This document shows, one piece after another, positions 12,550 through 23,077 of a DNA stretch of 64,000 bases. Below the pieces are notes generated by a model. The model worked only from the letters and a program-made list of their open reading frames with translations. It was not told the DNA's origin and searched no databases. Every line of letters begins with the position of its first letter. The stretch's first letter is position 1. The position numbers and the translations under genes were made by a program. The stretch covers positions 183,945 through 247,944 of the forward strand of contig JAWPGT010000034.1 in assembly GCA_034638255.1 (NCBI GenBank), written 5' to 3'. The DNA comes from Coprinus comatus (taxonomy: Eukaryota > Basidiomycota > Agaricomycetes > Agaricales > Agaricaceae).

Positions 12550-13149
12550 TCACCGACGCTCGAAAATGTCTTCAATATCCTTCATCTCAAACAGATGTAC
12601 TCCTGCTTCTTCAAGCTCTTCCTCGATTTCTGCCTCTACTTGTTCAGCCTGAGTGACACCACCTCCATGGAGAACCTCAATACGGGGATAGGTCTTGTGA
12701 GCACCTCGCATGAGTATGACCTCATTTCCGCGATCAAGGGCTGCACTGCAAGTAGCGCGGATGGAAAAATCTGTCTGGAAACCTGCGACAATAATTTCTG
12801 TGCTGTCGGGTATTATTTCTCCAAGGTTGGTGCCAGCAAATGCATTGTTTTTGCGCTTGTCAACGATGACCTCCGAGGATAGAGAAGGGAAAATAAGCTG
12901 CCAGCCTGTAGTATCAGGCTCGTCTATTTCGCCAATGTCACCTGTATTTCGGACGTGGACGATGAGTGGTGGAGGCTGGGCTTTACGTGCCGTTGTGAGT
13001 ATGACGTCGATGTTATCGCGGACAACGGCAGCTCCCGGGATACCGCCTAGATGAGGAAGAGCCAGCACACAATTTTGGACGTCAAGGAGGAGGAGGACAC
13101 GGCGAGAGGCAGCAACAATGGCACGAGCGTCGAGCACGGCAGCGGGCAT
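12550..13149 (-). CDS. Isochorismatase-family hydrolase with Ser at the nucleophile position
   Basis: Intronless, 199 residues, the usual size for a single-domain isochorismatase-fold hydrolase (cytosolic amidase or nicotinamidase-like enzymes). Visible family features are LLLLDVQN with Asp23, DKRKNNAFAGTNL with Lys98, and VAGFQTDFSIRAT, where the usual motif is (T/S)(D/E)xCVRAT. Here the codon at 129 is TCC (Ser) instead of Cys. Another Cys follows at 134. HKTYP matches the usual (H)STYD region. Substrate cannot be predicted. The natural reading is either a changed or lost Cys-dependent activity, or a Ser-based variant. A TATA-like box lies about 50 bases upstream of the start. The neighbours give no pathway context. 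Confidence 0.85.
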   Translation of the reverse strand: MPAAVLDARAIVAASRRVLLLLDVQNCVLALPHLGGIPGAAVVRDNIDVILTTARKAQPPPLIVHVRNTGDIGEIDEPDTTGWQLIFPSLSSEVIVDKRKNNAFAGTNLGEIIPDSTEIIVAGFQTDFSIRATCSAALDRGNEVILMRGAHKTYPRIEVLHGGGVTQAEQVEAEIEEELEEAGVHLFEMKDIEDIFERR

Positions 13150-16108
13150 GGCGTGATCGGAATGTAATTATTTGGGGGTCAGGTGGAGCTCAAATCCTTA
13201 TATACCCCACTTGCTCTGACGTCATCCTCTAAAACGTGTGCTCCAACAATTTCAATCAAAGCACTACGGATCACTGGATCCACACGTCGGTCACTGACCC
13301 TGTAATTAATTCAAATAGAAATAAAAAATTTCTGAAGTAAAATGGAAGGAAAAAATATCAGGTTCTGCCCTCGCTTAACATACTCATATGGCCATAAGAA
13401 AATCCGTAGATCGTTTTCTGGAATGTAAGTGTATATTCAATATCCAGCTTGACTTCCCTATCGGCTTCAAGTTGTACAACGAGTACATAGATCACCATCT
13501 GGTTTCAGAAGATGACCAACAGTGCGGGAAGATCTTGGAAGCCGGGAGGACCCAAGGGAGCAATAGAACGCGACAGGGAAAACAATTGCCTATCGGACAT
13601 TTCGTTAATCTTAATGTTGTAAAAATAAGTCTACATTAAGTAGTTGCTTTCTGAGCCGAGTTTCTTTGGACTAACTACCCCAGAACTCGGAAGCGACTCC
13701 ATTAAACGGCATTGTATACACGTTTCTTTTTCCTGTATGGTTATCTCCTGTTGCAACTTTTAACTCACGAAAACCCTCAATGCACATGCCTGGCGGAGTA
13801 TGGAGTATAAGCTTCGTCCAGGCTTCGAAGGATTCTGCCAACACCAGTACTGACACATTGACCCTTGATATGTTCCACATTTACGTTCGATTTCGATCCT
13901 AAGGGGATTATATTATTCACTAAATTGTACACTATACCAGGTCCAGACTAGTATGTATACATGCATCGAGTTTAATTACCTGATCGTTACTCAAAAAGCC
14001 TTGTACTAATTACTCAGGTTGCTCATGAAAATGGCATGAGGCTTCCTACCTATGTATGTAAATGACCCTTTAATTACATATAACCCACCCTTCAACCTTG
14101 GGTGATGATCTGCGCATACACATGTTAATTCACCGCTAAATGGGCCAGGTATCATTGTAAATGGGTTTTACTAGTATTTACTAACGCTGCACTGAGGCAA
14201 GTGACTCGTTGCTGCCAGCTGCCTCAGGCCTCACGTCTTCCGAATCCCGATCGGGACCGGCGAGCGAGTTGTGACCCAGTAACACGGCGGTAGCGGCTAT
14301 GTGTCCCTTATTCCCGATCGTCCAAGTTATTCTTCTTCTCTTCTTCTCCTGTCCGGGCAAGTAAAGCCCGTCTAACTGGCTCCGTTATCTTGATTAATTG
14401 GTTATTAAGCATAACTGAGTGTATCATGTTCCTTTGTCATCCGAATGGCGAATGCTCAGCCTGTGTACACGGAATGCTGGAAGTGGCTCCGCTAGTATAA
14501 TCTGCAGTACCTTTGTAACAAATCACTCAATACTGGTACGCAGTTAGAGTTAAGTTAGTTTATCAATATAAAAATAAAAATCATTTCGAGAGACTCAAGA
14601 CTCATAACTTCAACCACGACTCTTTTCCATTTTCACTCATACTTCGGAGTCCTTCCCAGTCCCTGCTACAATGATTGATAAACAGGCCCTTACTGCCACT
14701 GACTTCGAGACCTCGACCTCGATCTCGATTCTCAATAAGTATTCAATCTTAAGAAATATAAAACCGCCGATAAAATTCTCTTTATTAAGTTTCACGTGGT
14801 GAGTCCGATTTCGGTAACACTAGTATAACATCCATACATGAAGTGAAGAAGTAAAGATGAAAGGAATTCTAATAAATGTAAATGTGATACTTCTCCGTAG
14901 CCTGTCGTAGTAGTACATAATATGTCCCACGTACCACTACATTAGCCCATTTCGTTTGTAAGCCTGACTTATTGAAACGGGAATTAAAGATTTGAGGGTG
15001 AGGGTCTAGTCTACTTTGAAGGTTTAAAGCAATTGACAAAGATAATTTGATAATTGGTGGGGAAGTAGCGTAGCATCCGAGAGCAGCAATTCAAAAGTCA
15101 AAATACGAGCATGAGTCAGTACATAACCCTACTTACTGTACTGTACATGCATTTTATTTCGGGTCATAGTATCTGCTGTGTGAGAGATCGGAAGGTGAAG
15201 ATTGCATTTTCTATGTTTGAAAAATAAAAGCAAATTCTTCATTTTGAGGTAGTTCAAGTTCTCTGACGGATCTTAAATGAGGGTGACCTCGTGTTAATGT
15301 GATATGAATTTAAGATATGAAATATTCCTTGTTTATCTCTTTCTCCGAGTCCTTGATGTATTAGTATCTTTCAACTTAGTATAGCACATCTAACCCATGC
15401 GACAAATCCTGATAAATTAAATTCTGCCAAGAATTGATCTGTGTAAAAATGGACATCCCCTGAAAAGCATCAGAAGCCTAGATGCCGCTTTGAGGGTCTC
15501 CAGTGCCTATTCATAGGATTACTCATACTTTTATTCATGTTAGAATATATAGAGTAGATGTTCTCGCAGGCGGCAGAACAGGCATTCGTAGACCTTCAAG
15601 TTGTCTCATTAAACTTTGCTACATAGTAACTACAAGTCTTGATCCGATCTCTCGGTATTAATACCACACACCAATCTGACTTGTGTGTATACTTACTGTG
15701 TCCGGACTCTGACTCCGAGTCTTTTGTCTTCATGGAGTCCATTCCATTTTTTGAAGTTTAATCTTGTTCGGAATAGTGGATCATAAAAAAAATCCAAATG
15801 TTTTGAATCTCAGGTTTCGAGAGAATCGGTACTTTTCAGAGTGGCTTTTGAGTATAACACCAAATGTTTGATTTACTATCTTCGTTGATTCCGATTCATC
15901 TCTTATTTCAAAGGTTCCATATTAGTAAATCACATATTTTAAACCGTCACAAAGAAATGGCGTAAACGAAAACTCATAATTTTGATCGAATCATACCACT
16001 GAAAATTCTAAATAAAAAAAAAAGTCTACAATTCCAATTCGAGAGACGCTTCTTCTTCTAACTATAGCCCCGGGCCATAACCCGATACGTAGTATTACTT
16101 GAACTATC
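13150..16108. other. Gene-poor stretch of about 3 kb
   Basis: No protein-coding gene, tRNA or repeat array recognised on either strand. Only frames under 85 codons without family resemblance occur. It is the longest empty stretch in the left half and could hold a non-coding RNA or a decayed element, but I see nothing to support either. Confidence 0.35.
13196..13204 (-). promoter_or_regulatory. TATA-like box of the isochorismatase-family gene
   Basis: The minus strand reads TATATAAGG about 47 bases upstream of the start codon at 13149. That is close for a fungal TATA box, so the assignment is tentative. Confidence 0.4.
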
Positions 16109-17851
16109 TTAATGTAATGAATAAACAACAGGAACACCCATTCTTTCCAAAAACTCTTCCGCATCACGTATGATATCACCACCTTTTAAACTCAACCTAG
16201 CAAACCTCAGTAACTCCCATAGTATTTTATTCCTTCTAACCAAATCCACATAACCAGGTAATTCTTTTTCTATTTCTTCCATAAAATAATGTCGAAGCTC
16301 ATTCGCATGAGGCCTTGCACTGCTACTTTTGCATTTACAAGATTTATGTTGTATTAGGTTTGGACTTTGACTTTGATTTTGAGTTGTGGTATTGGTTGAA
16401 GGGGAAGGAGGAGGAGGAGGAGGAGGAGGAGGAGGAGGAGGAGGAGGAGGAAGTTCATCTGGGTCAGCCCAACCAAGTTGATGAGATCCACAAGATTCAT
16501 GATCCCACAACCAAGCAGGAATTGTCCATGCCGCTTCTACAGGTGCACTTTCTACTCTATCCCAATCCAAGATCCCTGTTATTTTTCCACTTTTTGGATC
16601 AACGAAAATGTTACGAGGTGTGAAATCCGTATGAAATAGAATGATGGGTGGGTGGTTTTGTGGTTGTGTATTGTTGAATGTTAATGAGTCGTAAACCTTG
16701 CCATTAGAATGCAATTTGGAATTTGAGCTCTTGATATCGGGATAGCTGTTTGTTGGGGTTATTGGACAAGTATCCGGAGTTTTAAAAAGTCTACGAGTGA
16801 CCTCTCTGAAGCATGACATATAAGCGGATTCCGACTGACCACTCCTAAGTCCACGTCTTTCTTCTTCTAAAATATGAAATGTCCAACGTTCCTCTAAAAA
16901 TGAAGGAATATCCGATGAACAGGCTTTAGGTCGTGGGGGATCATTTCGAGAACGAGGAAATATGTCTTCAAAAAGATCCCAAGCTTGATCGACTTTGATA
17001 CCTTTTATTTTTGGAACAACCTCTATTCCCTTGCCTCCATTCTCATAATCCCCATGATTTACATTGACCTCGGCATCAACATTTTCTTCGGAATCTAAAT
17101 TTGACTCCAATCTATTCGTAACGGCCGCCTCTCCGTCGTTTCTGTCAAATCCCAAAAACTCCATTCGCCGAGTTGGCCGGTTTGAGTGATTTTCGCCTTT
17201 CACCAAATCGGCTACTAGCATCCCAATAGTATCAAACCTAACCTCATAAAACTTTTTAAGCATTCTAATAACCTCTTTAATCAATTCCTTCTGCTTCTTC
17301 AACCCAAAGTCACATTTTCCGGCTTCATAATCCCGATATACATCAGCGAGACATTTGCCAGGTAAACGTGATAATAGGATGTATGGCTTTTCAATAGCGT
17401 TATTTGAGCTGAGATCATAATGTAAGACTCGTGGTACTGGTATCGTGGTTTGAGTTGTGAGATATTTGAGAACGGCAACTTCATCTGCAGGACGAAGGTA
17501 CGAATATCGGGGTATACGCAGGATTACTTGTTCCAAGGAATTAGAGTTATCCTTATCTTCATCGTCGTCATTAGTTCCTGCGATCAGCGAGGCAAGGTCA
17601 AGTACTTTTTGACTTCGAGAGCGAGAATGATGGTTGAGTTGAATACAGATGACGTAGTGGAATGATCCTCCCGTTAGAGTGATTTTGACTGGTAGAAAAC
17701 TGGCAGGAAGGATAGTTGATAGCAATTGATGAACTTTAGGGGTAAACTTTTCGGAAGGTGTTGGTATGTAATCGGAAGTGAGGTCATTGGATAAGCTGGT
17801 TGACGTTGTAACATCAGAATCGTTTCGTGAGTCTGATAAATCTGTTGACAT
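16109..17851 (-). CDS. Aminoglycoside phosphotransferase (APH)-fold kinase-like protein
   Basis: Intronless, 580 residues. The family phosphorylates small molecules such as choline or sugar-like substrates; the fungal members are mostly uncharacterised. Visible: an N-lobe VILRIPR strand and an EVAVLKYLTTQTTIPVPRV segment, YILLSRLPGKCL (hinge region), the catalytic loop HTDFTPRNIF near residue 405, and the metal-binding ILDWDR near 428, followed by an EAAWTIPAWLW segment typical of fungal APH proteins. The catalytic Asp and Asn and the second Asp are all present, so it may be active. An inserted run of about 15 prolines near 466-481 is encoded by a (GGA)n tract. The start ATG at 17851 is the first in frame. 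Confidence 0.82.
   Translation of the reverse strand: MSTDLSDSRNDSDVTTSTSLSNDLTSDYIPTPSEKFTPKVHQLLSTILPASFLPVKITLTGGSFHYVICIQLNHHSRSRSQKVLDLASLIAGTNDDDEDKDNSNSLEQVILRIPRYSYLRPADEVAVLKYLTTQTTIPVPRVLHYDLSSNNAIEKPYILLSRLPGKCLADVYRDYEAGKCDFGLKKQKELIKEVIRMLKKFYEVRFDTIGMLVADLVKGENHSNRPTRRMEFLGFDRNDGEAAVTNRLESNLDSEENVDAEVNVNHGDYENGGKGIEVVPKIKGIKVDQAWDLFEDIFPRSRNDPPRPKACSSDIPSFLEERWTFHILEEERRGLRSGQSESAYMSCFREVTRRLFKTPDTCPITPTNSYPDIKSSNSKLHSNGKVYDSLTFNNTQPQNHPPIILFHTDFTPRNIFVDPKSGKITGILDWDRVESAPVEAAWTIPAWLWDHESCGSHQLGWADPDELPPPPPPPPPPPPPPPSPSTNTTTQNQSQSPNLIQHKSCKCKSSSARPHANELRHYFMEEIEKELPGYVDLVRRNKILWELLRFARLSLKGGDIIRDAEEFLERMGVPVVYSLH
16407..16451. repeat. (GGA)15 microsatellite encoding a polyproline run
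   Basis: Fifteen perfect GGA units on the plus strand inside the APH-like gene. Read on the minus strand it codes for consecutive prolines. Its length is a multiple of three, so slippage would change the proline count without breaking the frame. Confidence 0.95.
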
Positions 17852-18388
17852 GAAGATGTGTCCTTTATGTACTTTAAATGTGAGTTGAAGTGCTGTTTAT
17901 GTTGAATGACAATACCTTAGGAAAGTAACCGACACAAGCAGGAATATTCTCGCACAAGAATGAGTTACTTGCCTTCGGATTGTTTTTTTTTTTTTACATC
18001 ACTCTAGAAAGTTGAAACGGTAAAAGGAGCACTACGTCATAACTTTGTATGTATCCCCATCATGTGATGCCTCATTAATTCATTAGACGCCAAAACTAGT
18101 AGATTTAAAACAGCTGTTAAATATCTCATTCAAGGGTCGGACTCTATTCAAAGTTTGTTTAGGAAAATCACGGAAAACGCAAGATAGTGTCCATTATAAC
18201 TCCAACTAATAAATAAGATCCCAAGAAAAGATAGTTCGAAGACCGTTAGAAGGTAGTAGTAGGTACTAAGCAAAAAATAATCCACTTTCATGGGAGAAAG
18301 TGAAACAACGGTCCAGGCCACAAACGAATGTCGAACAGACAACTTCACATCTTCGTCGCACCCGAGCGAGCCACCCAAAAGCAACGAT
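17852..18388. other. Intergenic, promoter side of the APH-like gene
   Basis: About 540 bases between the lectin stop codon and the APH-like start. It contains a poly-T tract near 17979-17992. No gene recognised. Confidence 0.4.
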
Positions 18389-20290
18389 CTAGGCAGTTGG
18401 TGCAGGAGTATGATTAGGGAACGAAGGTTGGAATCGTTTCTCCATACCACCATTTGACCTCCTTCGTACAGGAGAAGAGGTAACGGTAGGTAAAGATTGA
18501 CATTGAGAAGAAGCGGGAGCTGGATGAGGACCGGGAGTAGGAGAAGTGCCTTGATGCCAGGTGCTAGTACCATATTCACCCATTGGAATGCTACAACCGT
18601 ATAAGTTACATTTCGAAATTCTTCAAATGAGCAACCACTTACGCGTTATCACCCTTACAGTTTTCGAATGTCCCTTCTTCGTAGTTGGCAGGCATGTTCT
18701 ATTATGAATAGTCGATTAGTTATGCGATGACTGACAGAAGGTTCTACGTACCCAAGAACAGCCCATGACGTCATATATATGGTTGCAAAGCCTGGTGGCA
18801 TTAGGACCTCTGCAAGCTCTGAAACAGAACTCAGTCGAAGACATGAAGTTGGTCCATTCGTGGAATTGGAATCCTGGTGCGAAAGTATTACCGAATACCA
18901 ATCCACCAACTGGAAAGAATTCGACGCATTTAGCACAGAATAAAAATAAAGTTAATCATAGATATATACGTACTAGGATTGCCACGACCATCAGCACCAC
19001 GGTTATCAAGCTCACCACCTTGATCACCTGCGAGGATGTTGATCTTAGTGAAGTCGCCTACACCAGTGATTTGGACGTAATCGGGAGTTTCAACGAAGTG
19101 GACACCTTTGAGTGTACCATCTGGAATGACCCGAGTACCACGGCCGGATTTAGTGCACCACGCTACTTCTTCACGCTCGGTATCACCGATGTTTCCAGGA
19201 GAAGCTATGAGAACGATGATTATGAATATATTTACATTCAAATTATTAATTTGGCACTTACGAGGAGCCCAAACACAAAAGTCCTCGGCAGAACTGCAAA
19301 CCACATGCGTCAACTAAGAATTTTTCCCAAATGGTTGAATGAAAAGCGTACTTGATCCAAGCAGTTTGACAGTTGGAATTTTGGCTTAATGTAGTCCCAC
19401 AATTATTAGTGCCAAATTGTTCATTCTGACTAGTTTGAGGAAGGGCATTAGCCATATAGCCAGCGTTCCATCTCTGATTTGCACTGCCACCGCTGCATGA
19501 CCAGATTTGTACCTAATTTGCCAACCATTTTCAGTTGATCGTTTGTGGATGACAATAGGGGTAGCATATCAGGAATAAGGAAAGAATCAACTCATACTCA
19601 CCTGAGTACCATCACTAGTATTCCCACCAGTAACATCAATGCATTTACCACGATTAGCCCATGAAATATGATTGTCCCACTACGAAACCAATGATCGATC
19701 ATCACCGTCAGCCTCATTCCTCAGCCGCGCGCACGAAAAATCAGTGGCAGGTCGAAACAGCGAACTCACGAAGTTGTAATACCATTGCTGGTTAGCGTTG
19801 TTTGCGGTACAGGTCCAAATTTGGAGTTTGCTTCCATCAGCATTGACACCGTCTTTGACATCCAAACATTTATTCCCATGGACTTTGATAGATCCGTTTT
19901 CGAAAACCCAATGTTGAGATGCGGAACCAGTACATCCCTGCATCGTGACTGTAGAACCATCGGTATTGGAAGTAGCTGTCAAGCATCTTCCTATAGAATT
20001 GTCACACCAAATGATTTACAAGATGAAGAGTTGGAGGGGTTAGGAGATTTGTTGGGGACGTTGATGGGGGAAAGTTGGACATACGGGTGGTGGCAATAGC
20101 TGGTTCGAGAATGAGCTCGCCTTTGAACCTAGATAATTGATTATCGTATAAATATATTATTACTTGTCGGAGGTAAGACATCCAGTAATAGAAACAAAAC
20201 ATACTGGGGAGTCTGAGCGACTACGCCTTCAAAGGACAAAGCGCCGACCAATACAGCAAGTGCAACCTTATTCACGAAAGAGCTCTTCAT
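18389..20290 (-). CDS. Secreted ricin B-type (beta-trefoil) lectin-domain protein
   Basis: Ten exons splice in phase to 422 residues: 20290-20205, 20128-20085, 19990-19770, 19679-19602, 19512-19352, 19293-19262, 19204-18974, 18909-18752, 18698-18643 and 18590-18389. The N-terminus MKSSFVNKVALAVLVGALS is a clear signal peptide. The first half is a beta-trefoil carbohydrate-binding domain with repeated QxW-type motifs (SQHWVF, NQQWYY, NQRWNA) and CLDV/CIDV strands. The second half contains INSAEDFCVWAP, TEREEVAWCTK, TPDYVQITG, GDFTKINI, FCFRACRG and HIYDVMGC. It is a Cys-rich region that I recall following this lectin domain in many basidiomycete proteins, of unknown function. The tail is Pro/Ser-rich. 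Exon 6 is only 32 nt. Likely extracellular or wall-associated glycan binding. Confidence 0.87.
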
Positions 20291-21646
20291 TATTTATGTT
20301 TTAGCAAATAAGAAAGGAGTGTGGGTTTAAGGAAGAGCTTCTAGAGGAAGGGAGAGGAAGAGAGATAAAAGGCGACAACAAAGTTTCCTTTGGGAAAGGG
20401 ACGGCTCACGAAAGCCGTTTGCTTTATATACCTCCTACCTCCTTCCCCCCGGTCGATGCTGACAGGTGTTCTGAGTTTACCAAAAGCCGAAGCCGAACAC
20501 GCACCTTGGGGTGTTCTATATATAAGTAATGATCTATTTCACACCAAAATAAGTATAACCCTCAAAATTATGCTGGCATAATTCCTTCGAATTCTACCGG
20601 CATCAGAATCGCACTAGACCATTTGTGGTATGGTATAAACATTGCCAGCGCAACAAATGAAACTTGGATTCGTTAAGGACACATTATCCAACACTGTGTG
20701 GTTTATTATACATGTCATAGTGGTAGAGCATTATACCTGCATTATACTATTAGACAAGAAGAGTTCAACAAACAATCGACGAGATCAGACTCATGCAAAA
20801 ATTTATGGTTCTTTACAAATTTCATTAGTCAAAGTTGCGTGGCACTTAAAATTGATTTTGATTTTGACTTCTCTCGTTTGACATGTCCGTCTTACCAGAT
20901 TACATAGTACAAAATGTGCTTTGTGCGGGCCTAGAACAATGATTTCATAACACCGGGTTGGAATGTGGGTATTTGATTGTTTGGGGTGGAATGAATGAGG
21001 TATCGAAGACCCTACAGTGTCCGAGCCTGCCGCAGTAAAAACGACTCTCTATTATTTTAAACTTACAACCACCAAGTCGGTCACATGTTGGTACATGTTA
21101 GTGTCCTGTAAAAACTTATATGCCCTTGCTTAATAACCATGTATGTATAGGAAATGTATTCGTTTAAAAAAAAAAGTTATGCTACTATACATGTTTACAA
21201 GCACCTGCTCACTATGGTACACCTGATACACGTAATTATATACTTTGAAGTTTTATATGGATCATTCAATATTCAATATTCAATGATAAGGTTGGGTAAA
21301 AATAGATTTTCATCAGTAAAAGGGTAAATCCTTTACTTCCGTCTTTTATATCTTTAAAAAGAGCACATATGCTTTGAAGACACCTGAAGACCTTGAAGAC
21401 GGCAAAGGAATGTGTCTTGAGAAGACACCTCCCGCTACCTTTGTATGGAAATATTAAGGCATAAGACGTTGTCAAAGCCAAAGGCCTCAAAGACACTTTT
21501 CAAGGTATGCTTGTTTTACTGATGTTTACACAACCAAATTTAGTACAATTACACGTATTCGTTTCCTCTTTTTATCAAGGACAATAGTGGCGGAAAAATC
21601 AAACAGTTTACTACCCGAGAATGACCAGATAAATTATAATGAATAT
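20291..21646. other. Intergenic, no gene recognised
   Basis: About 1.35 kb upstream of the lectin gene. Apart from the TATA box and A-rich runs, nothing gene-like is visible. Confidence 0.4.
20423..20430 (-). promoter_or_regulatory. TATA box of the lectin gene
   Basis: The minus strand reads TATATAAA about 135 bases upstream of the lectin start codon, a usual distance for a regulated fungal promoter. Confidence 0.5.
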
Positions 21647-21995
21647 TCACTTCTGAACTCCCTCAAAATTTTGAGTAACTATCGGCTCTTCTCCAGAAAC
21701 ATATTGTACCAAAACAGTAACGATGCTAGCTGGTTCTGAAGGCTTGGGTTGGATTATGGATAAGTCATGCTCATTGTGTACCAGTGAGAACGTGATGCTG
21801 ATAAATTTCATGGATGAAGGAAGGGACTTGGAGGAGACTAAATTATCAAATTTCTCCCGAATTTCGTTGGATATATCACCCAACTCTCGACTTATTGTGG
21901 GGTTGATATTGTATTATAATGAGTGGATTAGCTTCATCAAATTTGGGAAACCTGATTTTTCTCGGATACTTGGGAGCAACGACAACCCATTCTAG
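21647..21995 (-). pseudogene. Frameshifted C-terminal gene relic, family unknown
   Basis: Two minus-strand frames look protein-like and run into each other. The upstream one reads EWVVVAPKYPRKIRFPKF and continues to an IIIQYQP strand, then stops. A one-base slip near 21890 opens the second (ELGDISNEIREKFDNL and on to FEGVQK, stop). The simplest reading is the tail of an old gene with one inserted base. No upstream exon or start is recognisable. An intron is unlikely because the two frames nearly touch. Confidence 0.35.
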
Positions 21996-22972
21996 CTGCA
22001 AAGGAATAGAGACGTGGTACCACTGTTTCGACACCAGCTTTACGGTATTGAATTTAAACTACAGGAACCGGCATCAGAACCGTGCACCTAACTTTGACAA
22101 GTACACACTTTCATCTGTGCATGGTATTCTTTTGTAAGCCCTTTAGCTGACCGCTCGTTCGGGGCATGTATGTGTTCAGGTTCTATCTCATATGAGAGAT
22201 GGGTAGCGTATTTGAGAATCTCATATAACATTTCGTCTGGAAGACAGGAGATGTAGCATGGACCCATAGTAGGTTGTGTAGGGTTTGTTTGGTAGTAAAT
22301 GAGTGATGATAATATCTAGGCGCATGCTTTGGTGAGATGATGATGGACAGATAACACAACATGGGGTTGGTCTCACCTGAAAATTTGGGTATAAGGACTG
22401 TCAAAGTCATAATACTATACTTTATATAGGATGGGAGTTTTCAAATGCCAAGCGGTTGGTAACGCCAACATGCTACGAGGTAGTGGCTCACAGAAAGTAG
22501 AATACAAAACGAGCCAAATCCACATTAGTCTTATCAGGCTCTTTGTTTTCTCTTGAGTTCAACAACTTCAAGTTTCTGGTATTTTTTCTTACCAATGATA
22601 CCCGCCCCACAACCAACTAGCTCAAAGTTGCCATTTTGAGAAAGAATCAATCGTGGTTGAGGTTTTAAACAAGACAACATATCATTGTTGAACGAGAGAA
22701 AAAACAAGGAAATTCTGGTTGGAGCCTGATAAGGGCAGAATCTAGATCTAGCCTCTTTGTACTCTGTGGCCTACCGTGCTGCCATTGGCAACCCACTTAT
22801 TGAAGTACCTATCATATATAAAGCACATCATGACAAGAAGTTCGACAGTGAAAACGGAATAACAAGGTCCTAGTACTCACTTTGGCCTCAAAGTGACTCA
22901 GGCGAGTGTTGTTACTTATCCCAATCATTATCTCACCCAAATTATGCCTAGTACTACATGTACAGACATACT

Positions 22973-23077
22973 CAACTATTGAAGGGGTGTGAAGGTCTCC
23001 AACACGTCGAACTATGTTTCAAAGAACCGGTAGATATGGGCCATGACATACACCATCAACTTCGGCCCTCATTTTGA
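22973..23077 (+). pseudogene. Short relic of the dispersed leucine-rich family
   Basis: Thirty-four codons reading QLLKGCEGLQHVELCFK and on to a stop. They match RLFKACEGLENLELSIK in the better-preserved family member at 31.9 kb. No start and no further homology could be followed on either side, so this is a fragment. Confidence 0.45.

Noticed and set aside
13388..13880. Short frames of 69-83 codons in the 3 kb gap
   Set aside because: No homology-like motifs and no introns; expected by chance.
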